The notes: a model not told the origin generated them from the sequence alone. A stretch of DNA of 64,000 nucleotides from CAJXMH01 sp964001305 (GCA_964001305.1 CAXFAI010000010.1:38289-102288), one strand, 5' to 3'; shown: positions 9,842-18,649, counted from the first letter of the stretch. Made by a program: numbers and translations.

Positions 9842-9928
9842 CACCAAGTCTAAAACCAAACTTGTTTAATTTTAAGAAGATTAATCTATTAGTCCTTTGT
9901 ATAATCTATAAAAAGCCACTACTTTCAG

Positions 9929-9936
9929 TAAATTTG
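9929..9936 (+). promoter_or_regulatory. Bacteroidota -7 promoter element for the HisC-like gene
   Basis: TAAATTTG fits the Bacteroidota housekeeping sigma -7 consensus TAnnTTTG and lies 20 bases before the ATG at 9956. No convincing -33 TTTG was found at standard spacing. Confidence 0.5.
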
Positions 9937-9955
9937 GACCATTCAAATTTCATGT

Positions 9956-11059
9956 ATGAGTTCATCAAAATCGCATCCTCAATTTAAAGCCCAAATTGAA
10001 AAAGCAACGCGTTTTCAATTGCGTAAACCAACTCCCAATAAAACCAATTGGGACACCTTTTACAAGCTTTCTTCCAATGAAAATTTATTGGGAGCATCAC
10101 CCAAAGCAGTAGAGGCCATTAAGCAAGCCATTGAAGGGGTTTATGAATATGATCACTATGATGATTTGCAGTTTCAAGAAGTATTGTCAAACTTTTATAA
10201 GCAAGAACTAAAACCTGGTCAATTTATAACGGCAAATAGCGGTGTAGAGGTTTTAGAAATCATTTGCCGGGGACTAGTGAGTGTGGGTTCCGAATGCATC
10301 ATTAGTTCTCCTACTTTTTCACCCTACAAAAACATTATTGAATTGGAAGGTGGGGTTGTCATTGACGTGCCTTTAAGTACTCCAGATTACCAATTGGATA
10401 TTGAGGGAATTTTGAATGTGGTAACAGAACATACTTCTTTGGTTTTTATTACTAATCCAAATAATCCTACAGGTACTTATGTGGAAAAGGAAAAGATGGA
10501 TTATTTGCTTAATGAATTACCCGATCATGTGATTGTGGTTTATGATGAAGTGTATTTTCATTTTGTTGATGCTGAAGATTTTCCATATGCCATCGATTAC
10601 GTAAAAGCAGGAAAGCCGGTAATTGGATTGCATACTTTTTCTAAGATTTATGGTTTGGCTGGCTTACGAGTAGGATATGGTTTTACCACTCCTGAAATTG
10701 GTGAATATTTGAATAAAATCTTTCGTCCTTTTAGAATTGGCACCTTGCCCATTATAGCTGCTTTTGCTGCCTTAGAAGATACTGAACATGTGAAAAATTC
10801 GCAGCAAATGGTTTGGGATGGTAAAAAATGGTTCTACCAAAAGTTTGACGAATTAGGAATTGAATTCCTTCCAACTCAAGGCAATTTTATCATGTTTAAA
10901 TCACCTATTCCTTCGCTTGAATTAACAATGAAAATGTTAGATGAAGGCGTAATGGTAAGACCAGGTGATAATTTTGGGGCTCCTGGATATATTCGTTTAA
11001 CTATTGGAACCCAAGCAGCTAATGAGCGTTTTATGGAAGTCTTTAACAGCTTTATATAG
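9956..11059 (+). CDS. HisC-like PLP-dependent aminotransferase (fold type I)
   Basis: 367 residues. PLP motifs are in order: SNENLLG near 40, NPNNPTG at 167-173, the PLP-ring Asp in VVYDEVYFHF (197-200), and the Schiff-base lysine Lys230 in HTFSKIYGLAGLRVGY. The layout and length match histidinol-phosphate aminotransferases. It is not in a his operon, so it could serve phenylalanine/tyrosine or another amino acid. It is transcribed alone or with the CIA30 gene 41 bases downstream. Confidence 0.85.
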   Translation: MSSSKSHPQFKAQIEKATRFQLRKPTPNKTNWDTFYKLSSNENLLGASPKAVEAIKQAIEGVYEYDHYDDLQFQEVLSNFYKQELKPGQFITANSGVEVLEIICRGLVSVGSECIISSPTFSPYKNIIELEGGVVIDVPLSTPDYQLDIEGILNVVTEHTSLVFITNPNNPTGTYVEKEKMDYLLNELPDHVIVVYDEVYFHFVDAEDFPYAIDYVKAGKPVIGLHTFSKIYGLAGLRVGYGFTTPEIGEYLNKIFRPFRIGTLPIIAAFAALEDTEHVKNSQQMVWDGKKWFYQKFDELGIEFLPTQGNFIMFKSPIPSLELTMKMLDEGVMVRPGDNFGAPGYIRLTIGTQAANERFMEVFNSFI

Positions 11060-11100
11060 GAACTTCATAAACTTTAAAGACTTTCAAAGGTTAACCATTA

Positions 11101-11637
11101 ATGAAAGTTTTCATTGTTGTTTCTCTTTTTAGCTATTTAGGATTTATGGCCAATACACATATATTATACGATTTTACCCATGAAAGCCATGCAGATTGGA
11201 AAATCGTAAATGACGGAGTAATGGGAGGTTTGTCAAATGGAACGTTTTCAGTGGACGAAAATGGTTATGGCATTTTTAGTGGAAAAGTGTCTTTAGCCAA
11301 TAATGGTGGTTTCACTTCTATTCGGCATGCGGTTGACTATGATTTGTCTAAAAGTGACCACAAAATAGTGCTGAAATTAAAAGGCGATGGAAAGAGATAT
11401 CAATTTCGGATTAAACAAAATATTCAAGATCGCCATTCCTATATTCAATATTTTCAGACCAATAATAGTTGGCAAGAAATTGAACTTGATTTAAATGACT
11501 TTTATGCCTCTTGGCGAGGACAAAAACTTGAGCTTCCAAATTTTGAAGCACAAACAATAGAAGAATGTAGCTTTTTGATTGCCAACAATAAAGAAGAAGA
11601 CTTTTGCCTAATTCTTGACTATATAGCTATCAAGTAA
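11101..11637 (+). CDS. CIA30-family protein
   Basis: 178 residues with a short hydrophobic N-terminus (1-17). The body shows the CIA30/galactose-binding-like fold signature: DWKIVNDGVMGGLSNG, then FSGKVSLANNGGFTSIR, a strand pair ending KGDGKRYQFRIK, and a late WRGQKLELPNF. Bacterial CIA30 proteins are of unknown function despite the name (complex I intermediate-associated protein). It ends one base from the convergent Xre gene. Confidence 0.8.
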   Translation: MKVFIVVSLFSYLGFMANTHILYDFTHESHADWKIVNDGVMGGLSNGTFSVDENGYGIFSGKVSLANNGGFTSIRHAVDYDLSKSDHKIVLKLKGDGKRYQFRIKQNIQDRHSYIQYFQTNNSWQEIELDLNDFYASWRGQKLELPNFEAQTIEECSFLIANNKEEDFCLILDYIAIK

Positions 11638-11638
11638 A

Positions 11639-11839
11639 CTACTCCCCTTCTTCTAATTGAAAGATTTCTTCGACTTTGCATTCAAAGATTTGAGCCATTT
11701 TTAAGGCCAAAAGTGCAGATGGTACATATTTACCTAATTCAATGGCGTTTATTGTTTGACGACTGACTCCTGTCAGTTCAGCTAATTTAGCTTGAGTCAA
11801 ATCCTTCTTAGCGCGCTCTACTTTTATGCTATTCTTCAT
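11639..11839 (-). CDS. Small Xre/Cro-type HTH transcriptional regulator
   Basis: 66 residues consisting only of a helix-turn-helix domain: DLTQAKLAELTGVSRQTINAIELGKYVPSALLALKMAQIF. This is the YozG-like class that pairs with a small membrane protein. Its start overlaps the end of the upstream membrane protein gene by 11 bases, so the two are translationally coupled. The inverted repeat in the promoter of this pair (12361-12380) is the probable operator, implying autorepression (inference). Confidence 0.85.
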   Translation of the reverse strand: MKNSIKVERAKKDLTQAKLAELTGVSRQTINAIELGKYVPSALLALKMAQIFECKVEEIFQLEEGE

Positions 11840-12341
11840 CGAGAATCATTTTGCGCTGATTGCGAATTTTCATCGCGAAAATAAAACTAAACAGCAATAA
11901 GAAACTAAATAATTGAGAGATCATTACATAAAGAAATAAACCGTCGAAAATTAACCAGTTAAAGATTAAAAGGATGATTCCATTGTACACCAAAGCCTGA
12001 CTCATAGATTCTAAGCGCAGTTGATTGCTAAATTCATCTTCTTCTTTCACCTTGGCAAAAGCGATTAAATAGGTTCCCAATAACATGGCGGTTAACATGA
12101 GCTCATTGCTAATATCGTTTTTTACCCAACTGTACCATTGAAAGTTTGGTTCGTTTGGATTGGACTCAAACAAAGCAAAAACTTTCATAACAAATCGACC
12201 TTCTTTAGCATTTCCAAAAAGACTCCAAGTACTTTCCGCAAATACGACTTCTGGGTCTGCAATAAAAAGACTGATGCAAGGAATTACAAATACCAATCCT
12301 AAAATCCGGCACCATCGGGGTAATAATTTCAACTTATTCAT
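11829..12341 (-). CDS. Small integral membrane protein paired with Xre regulator
   Basis: 170 residues with four likely transmembrane segments (about 12-30, 78-98, 112-130, 132-155) and a charged C-terminal tail. No named family recognised. It is first in a two-gene operon with the overlapping HTH regulator; such pairs in Bacteroidota typically couple an envelope sensor or effector to its own repressor, but the function here is unknown. Confidence 0.65.
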   Translation of the reverse strand: MNKLKLLPRWCRILGLVFVIPCISLFIADPEVVFAESTWSLFGNAKEGRFVMKVFALFESNPNEPNFQWYSWVKNDISNELMLTAMLLGTYLIAFAKVKEEDEFSNQLRLESMSQALVYNGIILLIFNWLIFDGLFLYVMISQLFSFLLLFSFIFAMKIRNQRKMILDEE

Positions 12342-12357
12342 GACATGTATTTTTTAC

Positions 12358-12380
12358 CAAATGTAAATTATATTTTACAT
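12358..12380 (-). promoter_or_regulatory. Promoter and overlapping operator of the membrane protein/Xre operon
   Basis: On the minus strand TACATTTG (12358-12365) fits the -7 consensus TAnnTTTG, 17 bases before the start at 12341. Overlapping it, 12361-12380 is an inverted repeat ATGTAAA-n6-TTTACAT with perfect 7-bp arms. A regulator bound there would block RNA polymerase, which fits negative autoregulation by the Xre protein in the same operon. Confidence 0.6.
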
Positions 12381-12401
12381 TTTATCAAAATTAGCATACA
12401 A

Positions 12402-12440
12402 AAGAATCCCTTTAAGCAAAGCTCAAAGGGATTCTTATTT
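12402..12440. terminator. Bidirectional intrinsic terminator
   Basis: AAGAATCCCTTT (12402-12413) pairs with AAAGGGATTCTT (12425-12436), a 12-bp perfect stem with an 11-base loop. T-rich tails follow on the plus strand and a TTTTG tail on the minus strand. It lies 20 bases past the stop codon of the E1 gene and is the likely end of the bkd transcript. Confidence 0.85.
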
Positions 12441-12460
12441 CTCTGTATCTTTAGTAATTA

Positions 12461-14512
12461 CTAGAAGTCCAACAATTCTTGAATCTTAGCTTTTACCTTT
12501 TCTGCATTAGGAATCATAGTCTGCTCTAAAACTGAATTTAACGGGATAGCAGGTAAGCTCTCTGAGCCCAAGACTTTTACCGGTGCATCCAAAGAGGTAA
12601 AACACGCTTCTTGAATTAATCCGGCTAAGTTTCTAGCAAATGAATTCTCCAAACAATCCTCGGTCAAAACCAAACAACGGTTATTCTTTCTAACTGAATT
12701 GAAAATGGTCTCCTTATCAAGCGGATTCAAAGTTCTTAAATCCACAATTTCTGCTTTCTCTCCAAATTCCTTAGCTGCATTTAAAGCCCAATGAACGCCC
12801 ATACCATAAGTAATAATCGTAAGCGCTTGCCCTTCCTCAACACATGCTTGAGAAGACTCTTGCACCAATCTAGCTTTACCTAATGGTAAAATATAATCCT
12901 CTGCAGGTTCAACGGTTTTAGCAGCTAATGTTCCTGGCACTTTTGACCAATACAATCCTTTGTGTTCAAAAATCACCACCGGATTGGGATCGTGATATGC
13001 CGCCTTTAAAATTCCTTTTAAGTCCGCTCCGCTACTTGGATAAGCGACTTTAATGCCTTTGATGTTGGCTATCATGGTTTCTACCGAAGAAGAATGATAT
13101 GCCCCACCACTACCGTAAGCTCCAATGGGCACTCTTAAAATCATGTCCGCCGTATATTTTCCGTTAGTCAAGTAATGAGCGCGACTTAATTCAGTAAACA
13201 ATTGATTCATACCCGGAAAAATGTAGTCTGCAAATTGCACTTCCACAATGGGTTTTAAGCCCACTGCCGCCATTCCTACTGTAGAACCTACAATAAAGGC
13301 TTCTTGTATCGGGGTGTTGAATACTCTTTCGTCTCCAAACTTTTGGGCTAAAGTTGCTGCTTCACGAAAAACGCCACCTAAACGTCCGCCAACATCTTGA
13401 CCATAGAGCAGACATTTGTCGTTGTTTTTCATCAGTTCTTCAACCGCATGCAGGGCGCAGTCTACCATTACCACTTCTTCTCCCCCTTCAGGACTTCTCT
13501 CCCCTACTTCCTCTGTAATTTCTGTTGGCGCATAATCATGGGTATACAAATCTTCTGGAGAAGGGTCTTCGGCCTTTAATGCTTTCTCATAATCCGCTTC
13601 AACTTCTTTGCGAACGGCCTTCTCTATTTTTTGTAGATCTGAATCACTAAAGCCATTATCCTTCATCAATTTGATCATTTTCGGATATGGATCTCTTAAC
13701 TTTTGTTCGTCTAAATCATCTCGGTACCACTCCATTCTTACACCTGAAGTGTGGTGATTCAACAAAGGCACTTTTGCATGAATCAAATACGGACGACGTT
13801 CCTCACGAATAACATTAATGGCTTTCTCAACCGCTTGATAAGCTTCTTGAAAGTCGCTACCATCAATACTTACTGCTTCAATTCCATGAAATCCTTGAAT
13901 GTATTCATAAGCGTTTTGTGCTCTGGTTTCTTTGGCATTAGCCGAAATATCCCATTCATTATCTTGAATTAAATACAGAATAGGTAATTGCTTCAAAGCT
14001 GCCATTTGAAAGGCTTCTGCCACTTCTCCTTCCGTTACCGAGGCATCACCCAAAGAACAAACTGTTAAGGGTTTGTTACCATCGTCAACTTTCATTAATT
14101 CCTTATACTGCATACCCATAGCCGCTCCAGTTGCCGGAATGGCTTGCATGCCAGTAGCCGAAGACTGATGAGGAATTTTGGGTTTGTCATCATCTTTTAA
14201 AGAAGGATGCGAATAATAGGTTCTTCCTCCTGAAAATGGATCGTCCTTCTTGGCCATTAATTGCAACATCAAATCGTATGGTTTCATGCCAATGCCCAAT
14301 AAAATGGAATCATCCCGATAATAGGGATAAGCATAATCATACGGTTTTAATTGCATTGCTGTAGCCAATTGAATAGCTTCATGCCCGCGCGAAGTGGCAT
14401 GCACGTATTTAGATACAACTTTAAAATTCTCTTCATACACTTCCGTCATGGTTTTGGCCGTGGCCATGAGGGTGAAGGCTTTCTTTAATGTTGTTTTATT
14501 AATTTTTTTCAT
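12461..14512 (-). CDS. 2-oxoacid dehydrogenase E1, fused alpha-beta subunits (branched-chain type)
   Basis: 683 residues joining what are usually two polypeptides. Residues 1-330 are the alpha part, with the thiamine-diphosphate motif GDASVTEGE (155-163) and QDNEWDIS (183-190). Residues about 345-683 are the beta part (GQDVGGRLGGVF, FADYIFPGMNQL, and a C-terminal transketolase domain). The reaction is oxidative decarboxylation of a 2-oxoacid with acyl transfer to lipoyl-E2. The fused form is common in Bacteroidota and annotated as 2-oxoisovalerate dehydrogenase. The partner E2 lies upstream on the same strand, separated by a four-helix-bundle element. No E3 with a redox disulfide is in the window. 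Confidence 0.9.
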   Translation of the reverse strand: MKKINKTTLKKAFTLMATAKTMTEVYEENFKVVSKYVHATSRGHEAIQLATAMQLKPYDYAYPYYRDDSILLGIGMKPYDLMLQLMAKKDDPFSGGRTYYSHPSLKDDDKPKIPHQSSATGMQAIPATGAAMGMQYKELMKVDDGNKPLTVCSLGDASVTEGEVAEAFQMAALKQLPILYLIQDNEWDISANAKETRAQNAYEYIQGFHGIEAVSIDGSDFQEAYQAVEKAINVIREERRPYLIHAKVPLLNHHTSGVRMEWYRDDLDEQKLRDPYPKMIKLMKDNGFSDSDLQKIEKAVRKEVEADYEKALKAEDPSPEDLYTHDYAPTEITEEVGERSPEGGEEVVMVDCALHAVEELMKNNDKCLLYGQDVGGRLGGVFREAATLAQKFGDERVFNTPIQEAFIVGSTVGMAAVGLKPIVEVQFADYIFPGMNQLFTELSRAHYLTNGKYTADMILRVPIGAYGSGGAYHSSSVETMIANIKGIKVAYPSSGADLKGILKAAYHDPNPVVIFEHKGLYWSKVPGTLAAKTVEPAEDYILPLGKARLVQESSQACVEEGQALTIITYGMGVHWALNAAKEFGEKAEIVDLRTLNPLDKETIFNSVRKNNRCLVLTEDCLENSFARNLAGLIQEACFTSLDAPVKVLGSESLPAIPLNSVLEQTMIPNAEKVKAKIQELLDF

Positions 14513-14528
14513 CGTATTTCTTTTATTT

Positions 14529-15033
14529 GGATAAAGGATGAAAGATTAAGGATCAAAGTGATTAGACCCAAATTCCTTCATCTTTTAACTTTTGTCCTTA
14601 ATCCCTTAGCTTTTTTATCCATTTTTTATAGAAGTAGTAATTAACGATCCAATCATTTTTGAAACGCTAGTAGCTAATTCTTGAATTTCATTTTTTTCAG
14701 ATTCAATTATCATTTCCTGATCCATAGCAAGATGCAGCATTGACCTAACTTCTCCGCAAGAACCTTTTGCGACATATAGAAAGTAGATCCATTCTTTATT
14801 GCTTTTTCTTTCAAATCCTTCTGCTATATTGTTTGATACAGACAAAGCTGCTCTCAGAATTTGATCTCTAAAGAAAAACTGTTTTGAGTCTCCGAAAGAT
14901 TTGGATGCAAGATTATAAAGCTCTCGGGCTGATTGCCAAACTCTCAAATCCTCAAATTGTTGATAAGTGCTCATATAAACTCTCTTTATCCTTTATCCTT
15001 TATCCTTCGTCTTTTATCTTTAGTCCTTTATCC
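14529..15033 (-). repeat. Element A: four-helix-bundle gene enclosed by purine-rich terminal inverted repeats
   Basis: The left end (from 14529, plus strand) reads GGATAAAGGATGAAAGAT and the right end (from 15033, minus strand) reads GGATAAAGGACTAAAGAT. Over the first 24 bases 20 match. Inside the right end, GGATAAA recurs as a 7-bp tandem array (14984-15005 holds three units). Inside the left end a second, opposed purine-rich arm (14574-14609) could form a hairpin. The element fills the E1-E2 gap, and its right-end repeat provides the last Gly codon and the stop codon (GGA TAA, 15028-15033) of the E2 gene. Confidence 0.6.
14615..14974 (-). CDS. Four-helix-bundle protein, S23/IVS family (element A)
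   Basis: 119 residues, all helical. It carries the family hallmark SVSNNIAEGFER near the middle and YFLYVAKGSCGEVRSML after it, as in proteins encoded by 23S rRNA intervening sequences (S23 family); the DGR accessory protein Avd shares this fold. The function of stand-alone members is not established; they are basic and thought to bind nucleic acid. It is inserted between the E1 and E2 genes of one enzyme complex and read in the same direction. Its upstream leader is the GGATAAA repeat array. Confidence 0.85.
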   Translation of the reverse strand: MSTYQQFEDLRVWQSARELYNLASKSFGDSKQFFFRDQILRAALSVSNNIAEGFERKSNKEWIYFLYVAKGSCGEVRSMLHLAMDQEMIIESEKNEIQELATSVSKMIGSLITTSIKNG

Positions 15034-16329
15034 AACTTCCCGATTCTCATCAAAAGCTTCCAAATGGTCCATAATTCTCGCTAAAAACGAACCCCCTAAA
15101 TTTCCATCTACTACTCTATGGTCAAAGGATAAGGATAAGTACATCATGTGTCGAATAGCAATCATATCACCATGATCAGTTTCCACTACTGCCGGTTTTT
15201 TACGAATGGCTCCTGTAGCTAAAATGGCAACCTCTGGTTGATTGATAATAGGCGTTCCCATCACATTTCTAAACGTACCAACATTGCTTATGGTAAAAGT
15301 TGAACCTTTAATTTCGTCAGCAGCGAGTTTGTTTGTTCTGGCTTTCTCCACCAATTCGTTAACTGAAGAAGTTAAGCCCAATAAGTTTTTCTTATCCGCA
15401 TCTTTAATTACCGGCACAATCAGATTGCCTGTCGGCAAGGCAGCCGCCAAGCCAATGTTTATGTCTTTTTTAGCAATTATCTTTTTCCCATCTACCGAAA
15501 CATTAATCAATGGATATTCTTGAATGGCTTTTACTACCGCTTCTACAAAAATTGGTGTAAAGGTGATTTTTTCACCATACTTCGCTTGAAACTCTTCTTT
15601 TACCTTATTTCTCCAGTTTACAATCTTGGTCACATCTACTTCAACATAAGCCGTAACGTGTGGCGAAGTTTGTTTGGAATAAACCATATGATCAGCAATC
15701 ATACCACGCATACGATCCATTTCTAAAACCTCATAACGACCTTCATAAACGCCTGCTGCTGCTGCCGCTTGATTGGCTTGTTGAGATGAGGCTACTTTTA
15801 TATTGGTAGCATTTGGTTTAGGTGATGATAAATATGCGACTAAATCTTTTTTTAGCACTCTTCCATTGGCTCCGCTACCTTTAATTTGAGCAAGCGCTTG
15901 CATGCTAACCCCTTCTTTTTCGGCCATGCTTCTAACTAAAGGCGAATAAAATCTTCCCGCTTCATCGTGGCGACCAATGCTACTGCCATGAGCATTTGTA
16001 TCTTGTTTACCATTATTCGAAACACTTTGAGATTTGGGAGTCTCTTCTACTTTAGAAACCTCTGTTTTCTCAGAAGAAGAAGTATCTGCTTCTGTATCAA
16101 TCAGCGCAATGACTTCCCCAATAGCAACTACCTCATTTTCTTGATATTTCAATTCGGTTAAAACTCCACTCTCTGGAGCTGCAATTTCAGAGTCTACTTT
16201 ATCAGTAGCTACCTCTAAAATCACTTCATCCTTTTCTACGCGTTCTCCACTCTTTTTTAACCAATTAAGAAGGGTTGCTTCCTTTATACTTTCGCCAAGT
16301 TTTGGCAATTTAACTTCAATACTTGCCAT
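15028..16329 (-). CDS. 2-oxoacid dehydrogenase E2, dihydrolipoamide acyltransferase
   Basis: 433 residues. One N-terminal lipoyl domain has Lys44 in EVATDKVDSEI as the lipoylation site. A flexible Ser/Thr-rich linker follows, then a peripheral subunit-binding domain (about 129-168, SPLVRSMAEKEG ... GRVLKKDL), then the catalytic acyltransferase with His404 and Asp408 in SFDHRVVDG. It transfers the acyl group from E1-bound ThDP to CoA; with the fused E1 it likely forms branched-chain 2-oxoacid dehydrogenase. Its final codons lie inside a terminal repeat of element A. Transcribed divergently from the Lrp regulator. Confidence 0.9.
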   Translation of the reverse strand: MASIEVKLPKLGESIKEATLLNWLKKSGERVEKDEVILEVATDKVDSEIAAPESGVLTELKYQENEVVAIGEVIALIDTEADTSSSEKTEVSKVEETPKSQSVSNNGKQDTNAHGSSIGRHDEAGRFYSPLVRSMAEKEGVSMQALAQIKGSGANGRVLKKDLVAYLSSPKPNATNIKVASSQQANQAAAAAGVYEGRYEVLEMDRMRGMIADHMVYSKQTSPHVTAYVEVDVTKIVNWRNKVKEEFQAKYGEKITFTPIFVEAVVKAIQEYPLINVSVDGKKIIAKKDINIGLAAALPTGNLIVPVIKDADKKNLLGLTSSVNELVEKARTNKLAADEIKGSTFTISNVGTFRNVMGTPIINQPEVAILATGAIRKKPAVVETDHGDMIAIRHMMYLSLSFDHRVVDGNLGGSFLARIMDHLEAFDENREVG

Positions 16330-16404
16330 GCATTACCATTTAGAAGATTTACAAAGCGAAAATAATCATTACATCACCTTTAATCTAGCATTATTTATTT
16401 TTAC

Positions 16405-16489
16405 AGAATTATATTCTATATTTAAGGTGTATTTTCGAACTTTCATAGAATTTCATTCTACTTGCAAGTTTTAAACCGAATATTATTCT
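16405..16489. promoter_or_regulatory. Three phased AGAAT-n3-ATTCT operator-like palindromes
   Basis: Copies lie at 16405-16417 (AGAAT TAT ATTCT), 16447-16459 (AGAAT TTC ATTCT) and 16477-16489 (CGAAT ATT ATTCT). Centre-to-centre spacings are 42 and 30 bases, close to four and three helical turns, so all sites face the same side of the DNA. They fill the 166-base divergent region between the E2 gene and the Lrp-family regulator gene, whose product is the natural candidate to bind them as a multimer. Confidence 0.7.
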
Positions 16490-16495
16490 GAAAAC

Positions 16496-16960
16496 ATGAA
16501 AAAAATAGATGACATAGACGCTAAGCTGTTGAGTTTGCTACAACAAGATGGACGGCAGACGATTAAAGAATTAGCTGCTCAATTAGAAATGTCGACAACA
16601 CCCATTTTTGAACGCATTAAAAAATTAGAAAAGGCAGGCATTATCGATCACTATGCGGCGGTATTAAATCCGGATAAATTGGGTAAAAAGCTTTATGCTT
16701 TTGCACACATTTCATTAAAAGATCATTCCAAAAAACTGGTGAACGAATTCACCCAACAAATTATTGAAGTACCTCAAGTAATGGAATGCCATTATGTGAC
16801 AGGTGATTCGGATTTTATCCTCAAAATACTTTTAGATGATATGGAAAAGTATAGGGAGTTTGTAATGAACAGCCTATTTGAAATGAGCAACATTGCTAAG
16901 GTAGAAACCTTTCTGTCATTATCCGTTTCTAAACAAAGTAATGTGATTGTGCTCGATTAA
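16496..16960 (+). CDS. Lrp/AsnC-family transcriptional regulator
   Basis: 154 residues. The N-terminal winged HTH (about 1-60: DIDAKLLSLLQQDGRQTIKE, then STTPIFERIKKLEKAGII) is followed by a RAM amino-acid-sensing domain (about 65-145). It is divergent from the branched-chain 2-oxoacid dehydrogenase E2/E1 genes, the same arrangement as bkdR-type regulators. It likely responds to branched-chain amino acids and controls bkd expression through the three palindromes in the shared promoter (inference). Confidence 0.88.
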   Translation: MKKIDDIDAKLLSLLQQDGRQTIKELAAQLEMSTTPIFERIKKLEKAGIIDHYAAVLNPDKLGKKLYAFAHISLKDHSKKLVNEFTQQIIEVPQVMECHYVTGDSDFILKILLDDMEKYREFVMNSLFEMSNIAKVETFLSLSVSKQSNVIVLD

Positions 16961-18649
16961 TTATTGCTTCACAATTTTCTTAAACACCTTCTCTCCTTCT
17001 TTATTAGAAATCTCAATAAAATAAACTCCAGAAGGGCTATCTAATTCTAATAGGTAACTACTTTTATTCTTAAGACTTATACTTTCTAATAATTTCCCTT
17101 GAAAATTTCTAACATTTATTTCTAGCTGTTCACTTTGAGCAAGTTTTACATTTACCAAGCCGTTTGTTGGATTTGGAAAAATGCTCAATCTTTCATTTAA
17201 TGGTTCACCATCAATTATTGACGTTATTGTTCCGCAAGGGTTATTGGGATCTGGTAATACCGTTATTTCAATTACTTCATATCTCACAGCAGGTGTTGGA
17301 CAATGATCGTCTTGAGCTTTAACTACAAAATAGTGTGTCTTGGCTTCTTCATTGGAACCTAAATCGGAACAATTTGGTTGCCATCTTAAAATTCCATTAA
17401 TACTTCTTTGATTCACAAACTCATAAGTCTGAAATAGACTATCATAAACTTTGTTATTAGTTGAAACAATGTATGCACAATTTGTATCTGTATTAAGATA
17501 GCAATCTCCATTGTACGAATAGTCTTTCGTTATTTGATCGCTTATAATTTGCAAGCTTACTTCTTGACCAACTCCTGCACTCAAATTTGTGTCAATGGCT
17601 TGCACCCGTGCACTAATTAAGTTTCCAACTATTACTGAATCTTTAAAAGATGGTGAACCATTTTTAAGGAAAGGTGGCGTAATAGAAGGGACTTGGTTTA
17701 CAGTTTGATTAGGCAAAGTAGGACAGTCAAAGAGATAAACTGGCATCTCTCGACGAACAATTGCATTCCCCTGACCGTTTCTATATGATTTTACTTCAAC
17801 AACTATAAAATAACTTCCTAAGCCTTGACCAACTCCATTATTTACTTTAAAACTTAAAATGCCAGTTAAAGGATCAATTGATGATGCTATGTTTGAAGAG
17901 TCAAAACTACTATTTGGTGTTGGGCTTTGCCAACTATAACCGTTTGCGTAAGAAAGGCTTACCGGGTTTGAAGGAGGGTTATTGTAAGTGGGAGCTAATT
18001 GATATACCAAACTATCTCCATCAATATCAATAGCTGAATAGCTATTTTTAACATATAATCCCCTACAAAAAGTATAGCTAGGATTCTCTGAAAATTTAGG
18101 AGAGTTATCTATGCAAGGCCCATAGTTTGAAATAGAAGGAAACATTATAGCTTGTAACATTGGAGAACCTGATGTTATCAAATTATTTCTTGTTTGCGGT
18201 CTGCAACAAGGTCCGGTCCATGCTATTTTTAGCCCATTCTGACTAGTTAAACCTTGAAAGTAAACTGGATAAGACTTATAATAGTATGCCTGAAGAACAC
18301 CAAAGTCTCCATTTGCACAGGAATAATTCGTGTTTGAGGATGTGGAATTACAATTTTGTTCTAAGTAACCTGAGTTTGTACTTAAACCCTTTGTAGAATC
18401 TAAATGTAAATGAATACTTGATATCGTATTGTTATTAACATCTTTTGGTAATGGATTTCCAATTAATTGTAAATTTTGACTACCATAATAAAGAGGGGCA
18501 CCGCTACAATCTCTATATAATACCATTTTAAATATATACCTTCCAAGCGAATCGCATTCCCATGTTATCTCTCCGCCTGCAGTATGTACAGCTTTAAGGT
18601 TTGTGCTTAAAAAGAATAAACAAGAAATAAAAACAAGTAGTCGTTTCAT
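16961..18649 (-). CDS. T9SS type A cargo protein with N-terminal adhesin-like region
   Basis: 562 residues. Signal peptide 1-20, then AVHTAGGEITWECDS...VLYRDCSG, an opening seen in many secreted Bacteroidota adhesin or gliding-associated proteins. The middle is cysteine-rich with cadherin/PKD-like stretches (SAIDIDGDSLVYQLAP, VVKAQDDHCPTP). The last 75 residues are a type A sorting domain (LSIFPNPTNGLVNVKL ... FKKIVKQ). The protein is secreted by T9SS and held on the cell surface; the ligand is unknown. Its stop directly abuts the convergent Lrp gene. Confidence 0.85.
   Translation of the reverse strand: MKRLLVFISCLFFLSTNLKAVHTAGGEITWECDSLGRYIFKMVLYRDCSGAPLYYGSQNLQLIGNPLPKDVNNNTISSIHLHLDSTKGLSTNSGYLEQNCNSTSSNTNYSCANGDFGVLQAYYYKSYPVYFQGLTSQNGLKIAWTGPCCRPQTRNNLITSGSPMLQAIMFPSISNYGPCIDNSPKFSENPSYTFCRGLYVKNSYSAIDIDGDSLVYQLAPTYNNPPSNPVSLSYANGYSWQSPTPNSSFDSSNIASSIDPLTGILSFKVNNGVGQGLGSYFIVVEVKSYRNGQGNAIVRREMPVYLFDCPTLPNQTVNQVPSITPPFLKNGSPSFKDSVIVGNLISARVQAIDTNLSAGVGQEVSLQIISDQITKDYSYNGDCYLNTDTNCAYIVSTNNKVYDSLFQTYEFVNQRSINGILRWQPNCSDLGSNEEAKTHYFVVKAQDDHCPTPAVRYEVIEITVLPDPNNPCGTITSIIDGEPLNERLSIFPNPTNGLVNVKLAQSEQLEINVRNFQGKLLESISLKNKSSYLLELDSPSGVYFIEISNKEGEKVFKKIVKQ

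Noticed and set aside
14984..15033. GGATAAA tandem array as a CRISPR array
   Set aside because: The units are seven bases, contiguous and without spacers; no cas genes are present.
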